Both the position numbers and the translations under genes were made by a program. This document shows positions 34,240-45,646 of a DNA stretch of 64,000 nucleotides, one piece after another (the stretch's first letter is position 1; each line of letters starts with the position of its first letter). Source of the stretch: Nitrospira sp. (GTDB lineage: Bacteria > Nitrospirota > Nitrospiria > Nitrospirales > Nitrospiraceae); assembly GCA_024998565.1 (NCBI GenBank), contig JACOEM010000002.1:310001-374000 (forward strand), given 5' to 3'. The notes below the pieces were generated by a model that saw only the letters and a program-made list of their open reading frames with translations, was not told the DNA's origin and searched no databases.

Positions 34240-34605
34240 ATGTTTCGACAAATGTTGCGGGCAAAGATACATCGAGCGACGGTGACCGAGGCCTGTCTGG
34301 AATATGAAGGCAGCCTCACGGTGGACGAAGATCTGTTGGACGCGGCGGGTATTCTGCCCTATGAAGCGATCGTCTGTTCCAATCTCAACAACGGCGAACG
34401 GTTCATGACCTACGCCATGAAGGGAAAGCGCGGACGAGGGGAGATCGTGCTGAACGGGCCGACCGCCCGCAAGGCGGCGGTGGGGGATCAGATTATTATT
34501 TTCTGCTACGAGTATTACAGCGATGAAGAGATCAAGCGGCATAAGCCGAAGATCATCCAGGTCGATGGCAAAAACCGTATTACTCGTAAGGCTGTGAAGC
34601 GCTGA
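34240..34605 (+). CDS. panD: Aspartate 1-decarboxylase (pantothenate pathway)
   Basis: 121 aa. The start at 34240 has GAAGGAG upstream. The self-cleavage site is present as EGSLTVD (Gly-Ser, yielding the pyruvoyl group), along with the NNGERF and TAR motifs. It makes beta-alanine for coenzyme A. It sits between gatC and gatA and its stop TGA overlaps the gatA ATG by one base. Confidence 0.96.
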   Translation: MFRQMLRAKIHRATVTEACLEYEGSLTVDEDLLDAAGILPYEAIVCSNLNNGERFMTYAMKGKRGRGEIVLNGPTARKAAVGDQIIIFCYEYYSDEEIKRHKPKIIQVDGKNRITRKAVKR

Positions 34606-36080
34606 TGGCACTGACGTTGCTGCACAAACTCACGCTGTCGGAATTGCAGCGGAAGTTCACGGCCGGGGATGTCACGGCGACGGAGATCGTCCGCGCTTAC
34701 TTCCTGCGGGTGACGCAGGTCGAGCCGAAGGTGAACGCCTATCTCACGCAGTGCAAAGAAGCGGCCCTCGCGCAGGCGGAGCGTCTCGACCAGGCCCTGA
34801 AGGGGTGGCGGAAAACCACGCCGATGATGGCCATGCCCCTGGCGGTGAAGGACAATATCTGCACGGAAGGCGTGCGGACGACCTGCGCCTCCCGGATGCT
34901 CGACACCTTCGTGCCGCCCTATGACGCGACCGTAGTCGCCAAGTTGCGGGCGCAGAACTATCTCTTGCTCGGCAAGACCAATCTGGATGAATTTGCGATG
35001 GGGTCGTCCACCGAAAATTCGGCCTTCGGCGCCAGCCGCAATCCCTGGAACATTCAGACTGTTCCCGGCGGATCGAGCGGCGGGTCTGCGGTAGCGGTGG
35101 CGGCTGATGAATGTGTTGCGGCACTGGGATCCGACACCGGCGGTTCCATTCGCCAGCCTGCGGCGTTTTGCGGCGTCGTGGGGTTGAAACCGACCTACGG
35201 CCGTGTGTCTCGATATGGATTGGTGGCCTTTGCCTCCTCGCTGGATCAAATCGGTCCGATCACGAAGGATGTGACGGATGCGGCCATTTTGTTGGGCGCC
35301 ATTGCGGGCCACGATCCGCGCGATTCGACGTCCGCGAACGTGCCGGTTCCGGATTACCTCAAGGCACTCAAACGGAAAGATCTCAAACGGCTGAAGGTGG
35401 GTGTGCCCGCCGAGTATTTTGCCGACGGGCTCGATCCGGAAGTGGAGCAGGCGGTGCGCACGGCTATCGAAGGCCTGCGGGAACTCGGGGCAGACATCCG
35501 CGAGATCAAACTGCCGACCACCGATGCGGCCGTCGCGACCTACTATGTCATCGCCACCGCCGAGGCCAGCTCGAACCTGGCACGATACGACGGCGTGAAG
35601 TTCGGTTTGCGGGCAGCGGAGAGCAAAGATCTCCTGGATATGTACTTGAAGACCCGAGCGGAAGGATTCGGCCCGGAGGTCAAACGCCGGATCATGCTGG
35701 GGACCTATGTGCTGAGCGCAGGCTACTATGACGCATACTACGGGAAGGCGCAGGCGGTCAGGACGTTGATCCGGCAGGAATTTGAGGCGGCGTTCCAGAC
35801 GGTCGATCTGATCGTCACCCCCGTGACTCCGACCACCGCGTTCAAGTTCGGAGAGAAGGCCCAGGATCCGTTGCAGATGTATTTGTCCGACATCTACACG
35901 ATTTCGGCGAATCTGGCCGGGCTGCCCGCCATTGCGTTGCCTTGTGGATTCAGCAAGGCGGGATTGCCGATCGGCTTTCAGTTGATCGGTCGGCCGTTTG
36001 AAGAAGAGACCCTGTTGCGTGGGGCGCATGCCTACGAGCAGGCAACGAACTGGCGGGCAAAACGGCCGGCGATTCGGTGA
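34605..36080 (+). CDS. gatA: Asp/Glu-tRNA amidotransferase subunit A
   Basis: 491 aa. Amidase-signature enzyme with the Ser-cisSer-Lys triad: Lys in LAVKDNI, and the two Ser in GGSSGGSA...GSDTGGS. It produces ammonia from glutamine for the GatB reaction. Its start overlaps the panD stop, so translation is coupled. Confidence 0.97.
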   Translation: MALTLLHKLTLSELQRKFTAGDVTATEIVRAYFLRVTQVEPKVNAYLTQCKEAALAQAERLDQALKGWRKTTPMMAMPLAVKDNICTEGVRTTCASRMLDTFVPPYDATVVAKLRAQNYLLLGKTNLDEFAMGSSTENSAFGASRNPWNIQTVPGGSSGGSAVAVAADECVAALGSDTGGSIRQPAAFCGVVGLKPTYGRVSRYGLVAFASSLDQIGPITKDVTDAAILLGAIAGHDPRDSTSANVPVPDYLKALKRKDLKRLKVGVPAEYFADGLDPEVEQAVRTAIEGLRELGADIREIKLPTTDAAVATYYVIATAEASSNLARYDGVKFGLRAAESKDLLDMYLKTRAEGFGPEVKRRIMLGTYVLSAGYYDAYYGKAQAVRTLIRQEFEAAFQTVDLIVTPVTPTTAFKFGEKAQDPLQMYLSDIYTISANLAGLPAIALPCGFSKAGLPIGFQLIGRPFEEETLLRGAHAYEQATNWRAKRPAIR

Positions 36081-36098
36081 GCCTGACAAGGAGGCCCT

Positions 36099-36500
36099 AT
36101 GATTGTTGATGTCGCCGCGATTCTGGTTGCCATTGCCTTTGCGGTGCTCGTGGGCTACCTCGTCCCGCTCTTGATTCAAATACGCAAGATGGTGGCCGAA
36201 TCGGAGCAGCTGGTGACGAAGTTGAACGTCGAGTTGCCGACGCTAATTACCGAATTGCGCGCGATGAGTCAGAATTTGAATGATGTGACCGAGCAGGCAC
36301 GCGGCGGGGTTGAGCATGCGGCAGTTCTGCTGCATGCCGTGGGCGAGATCGGCGAATCGGTCAATCAGGTACATAGTATGGTGCGGGGCTCAGGCGGTTC
36401 GTTGTTGGCCAATGTGGCCAGTGTCGTGGCGGGGTTTCGCGCGGCCAAGCAAGTGGTGACGGAACGTTTCAAAGAGGGAGGGCATCACAATGGCGGATAA
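36099..36500 (+). CDS. DUF948-type membrane-anchored protein
   Basis: 133 aa. AAGGAGG is placed 5 nt before the ATG. One N-terminal membrane segment (DVAAILVAIAFAVLVGYLV) is followed by a helical region rich in heptads (LVTKLNVELPTLITEL), as in DUF948 proteins linked to envelope stress. It overlaps the YtxH gene by 11 bp. Confidence 0.82.
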   Translation: MIVDVAAILVAIAFAVLVGYLVPLLIQIRKMVAESEQLVTKLNVELPTLITELRAMSQNLNDVTEQARGGVEHAAVLLHAVGEIGESVNQVHSMVRGSGGSLLANVASVVAGFRAAKQVVTERFKEGGHHNGG

Positions 36501-36810
36501 TCAAGGTCCATCGTCGGCAGCGGTATTGTTGGGCTTCCTGAGCGGAGCGGCGTTGGGTGCGGTAACAGCGATCTTGTTGGCGCCGCGAACCGGACAGGAA
36601 TCACGTGAGATGCTACGCGGCTATGCCCGGCGCGCGGAGGACGGGTTGCGGGATTTGGTCGGCGAAGCGGGTGAGCGGTTTGAAGGGGCGGTCGAGGAAG
36701 GTCGCGACTTCATTGAATCGAAGAAAACCGTGTTGCGGGATGCGTTCGATGCCGGGCGGGAAGCGATGCGCCGGGAGCGTGAGCAGTTTACGAAGGGGGA
36801 GCAGAGCTGA
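36490..36810 (+). CDS. YtxH-domain protein
   Basis: 106 aa. It has the YtxH hallmark: a short membrane segment with Gly/Ala ([20 protein letters not shown]) followed by [12 protein letters not shown] and a long charged helix. The family is linked to general stress. A DUF948-YtxH pair is a frequent arrangement. gatB starts 2 nt later. Confidence 0.88.
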   Translation: MADNQGPSSAAVLLGFLSGAALGAVTAILLAPRTGQESREMLRGYARRAEDGLRDLVGEAGERFEGAVEEGRDFIESKKTVLRDAFDAGREAMRREREQFTKGEQS

Positions 36811-36812
36811 GC

Positions 36813-38240
36813 GTGGCATACGAAGTCGTCATCGGTGTGGAAGTGCATGCGCAGCTGCGCACGCAGTCGAAGTTGTTTTGTGCCTGCGGGACGACGTTCG
36901 GTCTCACGGCCAATTCGCAGACCTGTCCGGTGTGCCTCGGCTTGCCAGGGACCTTGCCGGTCATCAATGAGAAGGCCGTAGAGATGGCGGTACGTGCGGG
37001 GTTGGCTATGAACGGCACGATCGGGATCCGCAACCGCTTTGCGCGCAAAAACTATTTTTACCCGGACCTGCCGAAGGGGTATCAGATTTCGCAATACGAA
37101 GCGCCGATTTGTGAACACGGCTGGATTGAAATTGCGGCCGGCGGCAGTCGCAAGCGTGTGCGCATCCGGCGCGCGCATTTGGAAGAAGACGCGGGAAAGA
37201 ATCTGCATGAGGCCGGCAGCGGGATGAGCCTCGTGGATCTGAATCGCGCCGGGACGCCTCTGTTGGAAATCGTGACCGAACCGGACTTGAGCTCTTCTGA
37301 AGAGGTAGTGGCGTACCTCAAGGCCTTGCGCGACCTCTTGATGTATCTCGATGTCTGTGACGGAAACATGGAAGAGGGGAGCTTCCGCTGCGAGCCGAAT
37401 CTGTCTCTGCGGCCTGTTGGGCAGACCACCTTCGGGACGAAGGTTGAGTTGAAGAACATCAACTCGTTCAAGTTCGTGAAGGACGCGGTTGATTTCGAAA
37501 TCAAGCGGCAAACCAAGGTGCTCAACGAGGGCGGGAAGATTTATCAGGAAACCAGGCTCTGGAATCACGAGCGCGGGGAAACCGCTGTGATGCGTAGCAA
37601 GGAAGAGGCGCATGACTATCGGTATTTTCCAGACCCTGACTTGGTCCCGATGGAGATTTCGTCCGAATGGATCGAGCAACTGCGCGAGGGACTGCCGGAA
37701 CTGGCCTCGACCAAGCAACAGCGATTTATCACGGAGTACGGCGTGCCCGAGTATGATGCGGGGATTCTGACTTCCAGCAAAGCGCTGGCGATGTATTTCG
37801 ACGCCTGCGTGAAACTGTACCCGCAACCCAAAACGGTGAGCAATTGGGTGATGGGCGAATTGCTGCGTGAATTAAACAACTCCGGGACTGAAGCGGACGC
37901 TTCTCCCGTGACGCCTGAACGGTTGGTCGAGTTATTGACCCTGGTGGATCAAGGGATGGTCAGTCTCAAGGTGGCACGAGAGATTTTCCCTGATGTCTAT
38001 GCCTCGGGTAAGGCGCCGGCCCGGATCGTCCAGGAAAAGGGACTGACGCAGGTCTCCGATGAAGGGGCTTTGGCGACGATGATTGATGAAGTCTTGAAGA
38101 AAAATCCTGCCCAGGTCGGGCAATTTAAGGAAGGCAAGCAGCAGGTGCTGGGGTTCCTCGTCGGACAGGTGATGAAGGCGTCCGGCGGTAAGGCCAATCC
38201 CGGGAAAGTGAATGAGTTGCTGAAGAAAGCCTTGGCCTGA
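36813..38240 (+). CDS. gatB: Asp/Glu-tRNA amidotransferase subunit B
   Basis: 475 aa from GTG 36813. The catalytic core has [10 protein letters not shown], a Cys pair motif CACG...CPVCLG (zinc) and GYQISQYE. A YqeY-like C-terminal helical tail binds tRNA. Together with GatC and GatA it transamidates Glu-tRNA-Gln and probably Asp-tRNA-Asn. Two small envelope genes separate it from gatA. Confidence 0.97.
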   Translation: MAYEVVIGVEVHAQLRTQSKLFCACGTTFGLTANSQTCPVCLGLPGTLPVINEKAVEMAVRAGLAMNGTIGIRNRFARKNYFYPDLPKGYQISQYEAPICEHGWIEIAAGGSRKRVRIRRAHLEEDAGKNLHEAGSGMSLVDLNRAGTPLLEIVTEPDLSSSEEVVAYLKALRDLLMYLDVCDGNMEEGSFRCEPNLSLRPVGQTTFGTKVELKNINSFKFVKDAVDFEIKRQTKVLNEGGKIYQETRLWNHERGETAVMRSKEEAHDYRYFPDPDLVPMEISSEWIEQLREGLPELASTKQQRFITEYGVPEYDAGILTSSKALAMYFDACVKLYPQPKTVSNWVMGELLRELNNSGTEADASPVTPERLVELLTLVDQGMVSLKVAREIFPDVYASGKAPARIVQEKGLTQVSDEGALATMIDEVLKKNPAQVGQFKEGKQQVLGFLVGQVMKASGGKANPGKVNELLKKALA

Positions 38241-38259
38241 GGCTGGTGTCCGGTGGTCG

Positions 38260-38282
38260 CCGCGTCACGCATGGCGACGCGG
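38260..38282. terminator. Hairpin between gatB and eno
   Basis: CCGCGTC (38260-38266) pairs with GACGCGG (38276-38282). There is no T run, so the function as a terminator is uncertain. Confidence 0.3.
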
Positions 38283-38331
38283 TGTTCGGTGAAGCGGTTA
38301 GCGAGACGGCAGTGTTGATGGTTCAGTGTGA

Positions 38332-39639
<1,308 letters not shown>

Positions 39640-39644
39640 TCGTG

Positions 39645-40007
39645 ATGATGATCAAGCCGAACCGGGGTCGCGACTGGTTGGATTGGCAACGGAAGCTCTG
39701 TTCCGCCGGCAAGTGGGTGGGGCTCGGAGCGCTGTTCCTCATGATGGGAACCCTGCTGTTCGGCGAGATGGGGATTTCGCGGTATTTGCATTTGCGTGAC
39801 CATGCGGAGCAGCTTGATCAGGAGCTGGCCGAGCTTCAGCGGTTGAACGGTGAACTGCGCACGGATCTGGATCGTGTGCAATACGATCCGACTCGCATTG
39901 AAGAACTGGCTCGGGAACGGTTAGGGTATGTGCGGAAAGGAGAAACGGTGTATCAATTGGCTCCGATTGGAGAGAAGGAACGGTTTCCCACGGTGAGGAC
40001 ACCATGA
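39645..40007 (+). CDS. FtsB/DivIC-family septum formation protein
   Basis: 120 aa from ATG 39645; GTG 39642 and ATG 39648 are alternatives. One membrane segment (WVGLGALFLMMGTLLFGEM) is followed by a coiled coil (DHAEQLDQELAELQRLNGEL) and the EELARERLGYVRKGE motif typical of FtsB/DivIC. It acts in the divisome with FtsL and FtsQ. The gene follows eno, as in many bacteria, and its stop overlaps the era start (ATGA). Confidence 0.9.
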   Translation: MMIKPNRGRDWLDWQRKLCSAGKWVGLGALFLMMGTLLFGEMGISRYLHLRDHAEQLDQELAELQRLNGELRTDLDRVQYDPTRIEELARERLGYVRKGETVYQLAPIGEKERFPTVRTP

Positions 40008-40888
40008 AGTTTGGAAGTGTGGCCATCATCGGACGGTCGAATGTCGGGAAATCGACGCTCCTCAATCGTCTGCTGAAAGAAAAAATCGCCATTGTCTCCG
40101 ACAAGCCGCAGACCACCAGGACGCGGATTCTGGGTGTGGCGCATGTTGAGGGCGCTCAAATTGTCTTTCTCGATACGCCCGGGTTTCACGAGCCGCATCA
40201 CTTGTTGAACCGCCGCATGGTGCGCACGACACTGGACACCTTCGACGATGCTGATGTGCTGTATGTGGTGGTCGAAGCCACCGCTCAGCCAGGCCCTGGT
40301 GATCTCGCCGTCATCGAACATGTGAAGCAGGCGGTTGCCAAGCAGGCGCGGCCGGTGGTGCTAGTGATCAATAAAGTCGATCTGGTGAACAAGTCGCGTT
40401 TGTTGCCATTGATGGAGCAGTATCTGCGGATTTTCCCCTGGACGGAAATCGTTCCGGTCTCGGCGGAAACCGCGGACAATGTGGATCGCCTGTTGTCGGT
40501 GACGGTGTCGCTCCTGGCGGAAGGTGAGGCGACGTTTGGCGACGATGTGGTCACGGATCAATCGATGCGCACCCTCGCGGCGGAACTGATCCGGGAGAAA
40601 ATTCTGCAGCAGACCTACGAAGAGGTGCCTCACTCGGTGGCGGTCGAGATCGAGGAGTTTATCGAGACCAAGAAATTGACCAAGATCGGCGCCGTGGTGC
40701 TGGTCGAGAAAGAGTCGCAGAAAGGCATTCTGATCGGCAAACACGGCGAACGTCTCAAGCTGGTGGGGACGGCGGCCCGGGAAGATATGGAACGCCTGTT
40801 CGGGACGAAGGTCTTTTTGAAGGTCTGGGTCAAAGTGCGCGAATCCTGGCGGGAAGACGAACAAACGCTTGCGGAGTTAGGTTATTAA
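40004..40888 (+). CDS. era: GTPase Era (16S rRNA maturation)
   Basis: 294 aa. G1 is GRSNVGKST, G3 DTPG and G4 NKVD. A C-terminal KH domain has GKHG. It binds the 3' end of 16S rRNA during 30S assembly. It overlaps the preceding ftsB-like gene by 4 bp. Confidence 0.97.
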   Translation: MKFGSVAIIGRSNVGKSTLLNRLLKEKIAIVSDKPQTTRTRILGVAHVEGAQIVFLDTPGFHEPHHLLNRRMVRTTLDTFDDADVLYVVVEATAQPGPGDLAVIEHVKQAVAKQARPVVLVINKVDLVNKSRLLPLMEQYLRIFPWTEIVPVSAETADNVDRLLSVTVSLLAEGEATFGDDVVTDQSMRTLAAELIREKILQQTYEEVPHSVAVEIEEFIETKKLTKIGAVVLVEKESQKGILIGKHGERLKLVGTAAREDMERLFGTKVFLKVWVKVRESWREDEQTLAELGY

Positions 40889-40991
40889 CGACCTCACCAT
40901 CCAACCGCCCGAGCCTGCGCGACTTCCTGATCGGGAGCCGCTCGGGAAAGATGCGTCTCGTGACGCCGGCGGCGGACAGGCTAAGCCCGAC

Positions 40992-42329
40992 GTGCGGCTG
41001 GTCTCCATTCAGCGGCTTCTGCGCCGTGGCGCCATCACCAATCTGGCCAAGATGCTGGCGCGCATGCATCCGGCGGATATTGCCAACGTCATCGACCATC
41101 TTTCCTCACTGAAAGAAAAACGCGAAATCTTCGAACTGGTGCGCGGAGACGTCAAGCGTGGGCAGGTGCTCAGCGAATTGGACGGCGAGAGCATCACGCT
41201 GGTGTTGTCCGATCTGCTGCCTTCCGATGCCGCCTGGTTGTTAAAAGACCTCGGTTCCGACGATATCGCCTACATTTTGAGTGTGATTCCGAACGATCGC
41301 GCCAAGGAGATCCTGGCGCTGATGCGGACGGAGGACTCCACTGAAATCGCCGACCTGCTGAAGTATCCCAAAGGCACGGCCGGCGGCATCATGACCACGG
41401 AGTTCTTCGCGCTCTTCGAGGATGCCACGGCGCAGGAAGCCATTCGTCGCTTGCAGCAGGCCACCGACGCGGAAATGGTGTTCTACATCTATGTAACGGA
41501 CAAGGAGGACCGGCTTGTCGGTGTGTTATCGCTCCGCCAATTACTGACCGTCCCTCCGGCGACTCCGTTGAAGAACATCATGACCCGGGATCTGATCAGC
41601 GTGGCCGTGGACATGGATCAGGAGGAGGTCTCGCGCCAGGTCGCGAGCTACAACCTGCTGGCCATTCCGGTGGTGGAGAAAGACGGCAAATTGGTCGGCA
41701 TCATCACGGTAGACGACGTCGTCGATGTCATCCGTGAAGAAGCGACCGAAGACATGTTGAAAATGGCCGGCGCCATCGAAGAGGATGCGATGTTCAAGTC
41801 CTCCAGCATGGCCGCTGCTCGTGTGCGCCTGCCGTGGCTCTTTACCAATCTCGTCGGGAGCCTCCTGTCCGGCATGCTGTTATGGATGTTCCGGTATACC
41901 ATTCAGGAAGTGGTGGCCATCGTCAGTTTTATCCCCGTCATCGCGGCCATGGGGGGCAACGTCGGGTTGCAGTCCTCCACGCTGATTATTCGAGGGCTCG
42001 CCACCGGCCTGGTGGAACTCACCGACGTGTGGAAGATTTTCTTTCGCGAAGCGAAGATTGCCTTTTTGATGGGCATTGCCTGTAGCCTGATGCTGACCGT
42101 AGTGGGCTGGCTGTGGCATCAGGTCTTTTTGGGCATGGTGGTCGGTGTGTCGCTCATTACGGCGTTCCTGGTCTCGACGAGTATGGCGACGGTGATGCCG
42201 ATTGTCTTGAAGCGGATGGGCGTGGATCCTGCCGTCGCCGCCGGTCCGTTCGTGACGACGGCCAATGACATCACCGGCATTGCTATTTACCTCACGCTGG
42301 CGACGATCTTCCTCGAGCAAATTCGATAA
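40992..42329 (+). CDS. mgtE: MgtE-family magnesium transporter
   Basis: 445 aa from GTG 40992. It has the MgtE N-domain (LARMHPADIANVIDHLS), two CBS domains (ending VEKDGKLVGIITVDDVVDVI) that sense Mg2+, and about five membrane segments from residue ~285 with GGNVGLQSS. The open frame continues upstream to 40881 without an ATG, so a longer product starting at ATT 40884, overlapping era, is possible. It imports Mg2+ under control of its cytoplasmic domains. Confidence 0.95.
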   Translation: MRLVSIQRLLRRGAITNLAKMLARMHPADIANVIDHLSSLKEKREIFELVRGDVKRGQVLSELDGESITLVLSDLLPSDAAWLLKDLGSDDIAYILSVIPNDRAKEILALMRTEDSTEIADLLKYPKGTAGGIMTTEFFALFEDATAQEAIRRLQQATDAEMVFYIYVTDKEDRLVGVLSLRQLLTVPPATPLKNIMTRDLISVAVDMDQEEVSRQVASYNLLAIPVVEKDGKLVGIITVDDVVDVIREEATEDMLKMAGAIEEDAMFKSSSMAAARVRLPWLFTNLVGSLLSGMLLWMFRYTIQEVVAIVSFIPVIAAMGGNVGLQSSTLIIRGLATGLVELTDVWKIFFREAKIAFLMGIACSLMLTVVGWLWHQVFLGMVVGVSLITAFLVSTSMATVMPIVLKRMGVDPAVAAGPFVTTANDITGIAIYLTLATIFLEQIR

Positions 42330-42383
42330 TGATGCGCGGTGGGTCTCCTCGTTTCCCTGTCATCCTTCACGCTGGGTGGTGAG

Positions 42384-43142
42384 ATGCCGTTGGTGAAGAC
42401 TGCTGCCATCGTGCTGCACAGCCGAAAGTGGGGTGACGCCGACCGGATCGTCACGTTCTATACGATGCGTATAGGCAAGTTGCGCGGGGTCGCGCGCGGC
42501 GCGCGTCGGTTGAAGAGCCGTCTCGGCGGGATGATCGAGCCCTTTACCCTCTGCCAGCTGGATCTGTTTGAGAAGCCCGGCGATTCACTCTACCGGATTT
42601 CACAGGTCGCGCTGGATGAGCCGTTCGCCAAATTTCGAGACGATCTGACCCTCATGACCGCCGCGGGGCGCATGGTCAACCTTGTGAGTGCCGTCATGGC
42701 GGAAGGCGATCCGGAGCCGCGGGTATTTGAGATGTTGGAGTCGGGGTTGCGCACGTTGTTGGAGAGTCGGGACGCGGCATGGACGACCTTATTGTTCCAG
42801 ATTCGACTGTTGGGGATGACGGGGTTCCGGCCGCAAACCGAGCAGTGCGCGACCTGCGGCCAAGTGCATCGAAGTTCGCTCCCGCAATTTTCACCCATGG
42901 CCGGGGGGATCGTGTGCGAGCGGTGCGCGAGCCGTCAGCCGTTTCGTTGTACGGCGTTGTCCCGCGGAAGCGTCGCATTTCTCCATCAAGCGTTGCATAT
43001 GCAGCCGGCGCTCTTGAATCGATTGCATGCGGCCGGCCAGGTGCGGACTGAAGTCGAGTCGGCCATAGAAAGTTATGTCACGGTGGTGGCGGGGCGACGA
43101 CTTCCGCCGGTCGATTTTTTGACCAGTGGAAGCCCTGTGTAA
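42384..43142 (+). CDS. recO: DNA repair protein RecO
   Basis: 252 aa from ATG 42384, with a GGTGGTGAG just upstream. The N-terminal OB-fold has TAAIVLHSRKWGDADRIVTF. Zinc Cys pairs are CATC and CERC. It works with RecF and RecR loading RecA at gaps. The era-mgtE-recO order keeps the frequent era-recO proximity. Confidence 0.95.
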   Translation: MPLVKTAAIVLHSRKWGDADRIVTFYTMRIGKLRGVARGARRLKSRLGGMIEPFTLCQLDLFEKPGDSLYRISQVALDEPFAKFRDDLTLMTAAGRMVNLVSAVMAEGDPEPRVFEMLESGLRTLLESRDAAWTTLLFQIRLLGMTGFRPQTEQCATCGQVHRSSLPQFSPMAGGIVCERCASRQPFRCTALSRGSVAFLHQALHMQPALLNRLHAAGQVRTEVESAIESYVTVVAGRRLPPVDFLTSGSPV

Positions 43143-43205
43143 AAGGGCATCCGGTTTGAGTGTTGCAGGTGTTTTCGGATTTCTAGTAAGGGAGCGTTGC
43201 CTGTT

Positions 43206-43562
43206 ATGACTGAGACGGTGCTTGAACCGACCGACATGGAATGGGTGGCGAAGGGTGTCTTGAGCATCACGTGGAGTGACGGGCACAAGGCGCTCTATCC
43301 TGTCCGTTATCTCCGGCAGCATTGCCCGTGCGCCGCCTGTACGGACGAGTGGACGGGAGAGCTTCGGCTGAAACCGGATGACGTGCCGATGGTGATGATG
43401 TTGCAGGATGTGCAGCCGGTGGGACGGTATGCGTTCCAATTTACATGGAGTGACGGGCACGATACGGGGATCTATTCCTATACGTTTCTTCGGCGGATGT
43501 GCCAGTGCGATGTGTGCCAGCCGGTGAAACCTGTGGAGCCGCGGTCCAGACGGTTGCTCTGA
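43206..43562 (+). CDS. DUF971-domain protein
   Basis: 118 aa, AAGGGAG upstream. It has two WSDGH units (SITWSDGHKALYPVRYLR and FTWSDGHDTGIYSYTFLR), each followed by a Cys motif (CPCAAC, CQCDVC). This matches DUF971, related to the N-domain of gamma-butyrobetaine hydroxylase. Family members are often linked to Fe-S metabolism. The Cys residues suggest metal binding. Confidence 0.9.
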   Translation: MTETVLEPTDMEWVAKGVLSITWSDGHKALYPVRYLRQHCPCAACTDEWTGELRLKPDDVPMVMMLQDVQPVGRYAFQFTWSDGHDTGIYSYTFLRRMCQCDVCQPVKPVEPRSRRLL

Positions 43563-43605
43563 TCGGTCGGACGCAGGTGTATGACGGAACGGGAGGTCTA
43601 CTCAG

Positions 43606-44067
43606 ATGACACAAGCGCGAATCATTGCTGTGGGATGGTGGTGGCTTGTCGCTATCCTCTCGGCGGGCTGTTCGAGTCTTCCTTCGTTGGATCAGCAAAA
43701 ACAGCTGGTTCAGCAGGGGGACTATCGAATCCATCAGCTGACCCCGAGAGCCTTCGTTGAAACCTGGGGGGAACCGACCTATACCCATCAGCAGTTCACG
43801 CATTTCTTCGGGATGCAGGACGGGCAACTGATTCCTCAGTCGCGCATGGCGCTCGGAGAGTCTCCGCAGGGGTGGGAGACGGGGCTTGCCGCGGGCGATG
43901 CGTTATTCCTGGCCTATGCCGATCGTGGCCAGTATCTGGTGTTTCTCGATGAGGCGCTCGTGTACCATGAGGCCATGACGCCCGAGAAGGTTCATGCTGT
44001 CGGCAAGACCTGGAAGTACGAATCTCAGTTCAAGACGCGACTCGAATTATCTCCGGCCATGAAGTAA
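43606..44067 (+). CDS. Putative lipoprotein
   Basis: 153 aa. Hydrophobic signal followed by the lipobox LSAGC. The mature part contains TPRAFVETWGEPTYTHQQFT, a pattern seen in small lipoproteins of unknown function. It is 43 bp after the DUF971 gene and directly abuts glgA. Confidence 0.78.
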   Translation: MTQARIIAVGWWWLVAILSAGCSSLPSLDQQKQLVQQGDYRIHQLTPRAFVETWGEPTYTHQQFTHFFGMQDGQLIPQSRMALGESPQGWETGLAAGDALFLAYADRGQYLVFLDEALVYHEAMTPEKVHAVGKTWKYESQFKTRLELSPAMK

Positions 44068-45621
44068 GTGGTGGCGGCTCCTCCTCCTATGATGGCTCCT
44101 CCTTCCAATCATCGTCCCCTGAAGATCTGTATGGTGTCCTCCGAGGTCGTACCCTTTGCGAAGACGGGCGGACTCGCCGATGTGGTCGGAGCCCTCGCGA
44201 CCGAGTTTGCCAGGCTGGGGCATGATGTCTGTGTGCTGCTTCCTGCCTATCGGCAGGTCGATGCGCTGGGCTATCAGGTGGTCGACTATGCCCGGTTGGC
44301 GGTGCCGACCGCGCAGGGGCTGGTAGAGGCGCGTATCCAAGAGCGCACCGGCCCGCATTCGCATGTGACAGGTTCTGGACGCCTGCGAGTGTTGACTGTT
44401 CGCCACGATGCGTTCTTTTCCCGCTCAGGTCTCTACCAGGAGGCCGGTCACGACTATCCCGACAATCTCGAGCGGTTCGCATTTTTTTGTCGAGCCGTCA
44501 TGGAATTGTTGGTGCACTTCGGTGAAAAGGACAGATGGCAGGCGGATCTGCTGCATGTGCATGATTGGCAAGCCGCCCTGTGTGCAGTCTACTTGCGGAC
44601 GCTCTATCAAGCGAAGTCCGCCCTCAGCAAGATCCGCAGCGTGCTGACCATCCATAATCTGGGATATCAGGGATTATTTCCGGCTGAACATTTTTCCCTC
44701 ACCGGCCTGCCTGCCCAGCTGTTTACCCCCGCTGCGCTTGAGTTTTACGGGAAACTGAATCTCTTAAAAGGAGGGCTTGTCTTCGCCGATCTGCTCACCA
44801 CGGTAAGTCCCACGTACAGTGAAGAGATTCAGACGCCAGAATATGGTTGTGGGCTGGAAGGGGTGATCAGCGGGCGGAAGGACGTGCTGCACGGAATCGT
44901 GAATGGCATTGATGCTGAGATCTGGAATCCCGCCAAGGATCCCCACCTGCCGACCCAGTATTCTCTGTCCGATATGTCCGGAAAGGCGCGATCCAAGAAA
45001 GGGCTTCAGCGTGAACTGAAGCTTCGTACCGACAAGGGGCCGCTTGTCGGGGTGATTGCGAGACTGACCGGTCAGAAGGGTATCGATCTCGTGATCGATA
45101 TTATTCCGGAACTGATGGAACTCGATGTGCAGGTCGTGATTCTCGGGACCGGAGATGTGAAGTATGAGCAGCTGGTGCGTGAGTTGGCGGAACGGTATCC
45201 CGGGCGACTCGCGGTGCGCAACGTCTTTGACGAAGGGCTGGCCCATCGGATTGAAGCCGGCGCGGATATGTTTCTCATGCCGTCCCGTTATGAGCCTTGC
45301 GGCCTCAGTCAGTTATACAGCCTTCGCTATGGTACTGTTCCTATCGTGAGGAAGACCGGAGGGTTGGCCGACACTGTGGTCAACTATACGCCGAGCGCTT
45401 TCAAGGGATCGCGTGTCACCGGTTTCAGCTTTACGGATACCAGCGCGGACTCGCTTTTGACCTGTCTCTTGCTTGCATTGTCGATCTACCGGAAAAAGGC
45501 GGATTGGCACCGCATCGTCAGGGCGGGCATGGAGCAAGATTTGTCGTGGGCTCGATCAGCCAAGATCTATCTGCGGTTATTCCAGGAGCTGCTTGAAGGG
45601 GAAGCGCCGCAGCGGAAGTAG
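44068..45621 (+). CDS. glgA: Glycogen synthase (ADP-glucose type)
   Basis: 517 aa from GTG 44068; the true start may be ATG 44089, as the first residues are a low-complexity Pro/Met stretch. GT5 family: KTGGLADVVGAL (ADP-glucose binding), HDWQAAL, and the C-terminal EPCGLSQLYSLRYGTVP. It extends alpha-1,4-glucans in the cytoplasm. No glgB/C/P genes are adjacent here. Confidence 0.94.
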   Translation: MVAAPPPMMAPPSNHRPLKICMVSSEVVPFAKTGGLADVVGALATEFARLGHDVCVLLPAYRQVDALGYQVVDYARLAVPTAQGLVEARIQERTGPHSHVTGSGRLRVLTVRHDAFFSRSGLYQEAGHDYPDNLERFAFFCRAVMELLVHFGEKDRWQADLLHVHDWQAALCAVYLRTLYQAKSALSKIRSVLTIHNLGYQGLFPAEHFSLTGLPAQLFTPAALEFYGKLNLLKGGLVFADLLTTVSPTYSEEIQTPEYGCGLEGVISGRKDVLHGIVNGIDAEIWNPAKDPHLPTQYSLSDMSGKARSKKGLQRELKLRTDKGPLVGVIARLTGQKGIDLVIDIIPELMELDVQVVILGTGDVKYEQLVRELAERYPGRLAVRNVFDEGLAHRIEAGADMFLMPSRYEPCGLSQLYSLRYGTVPIVRKTGGLADTVVNYTPSAFKGSRVTGFSFTDTSADSLLTCLLLALSIYRKKADWHRIVRAGMEQDLSWARSAKIYLRLFQELLEGEAPQRK

Positions 45622-45646
45622 GGCTCACCTGCGCGAAGCGTAGAGA

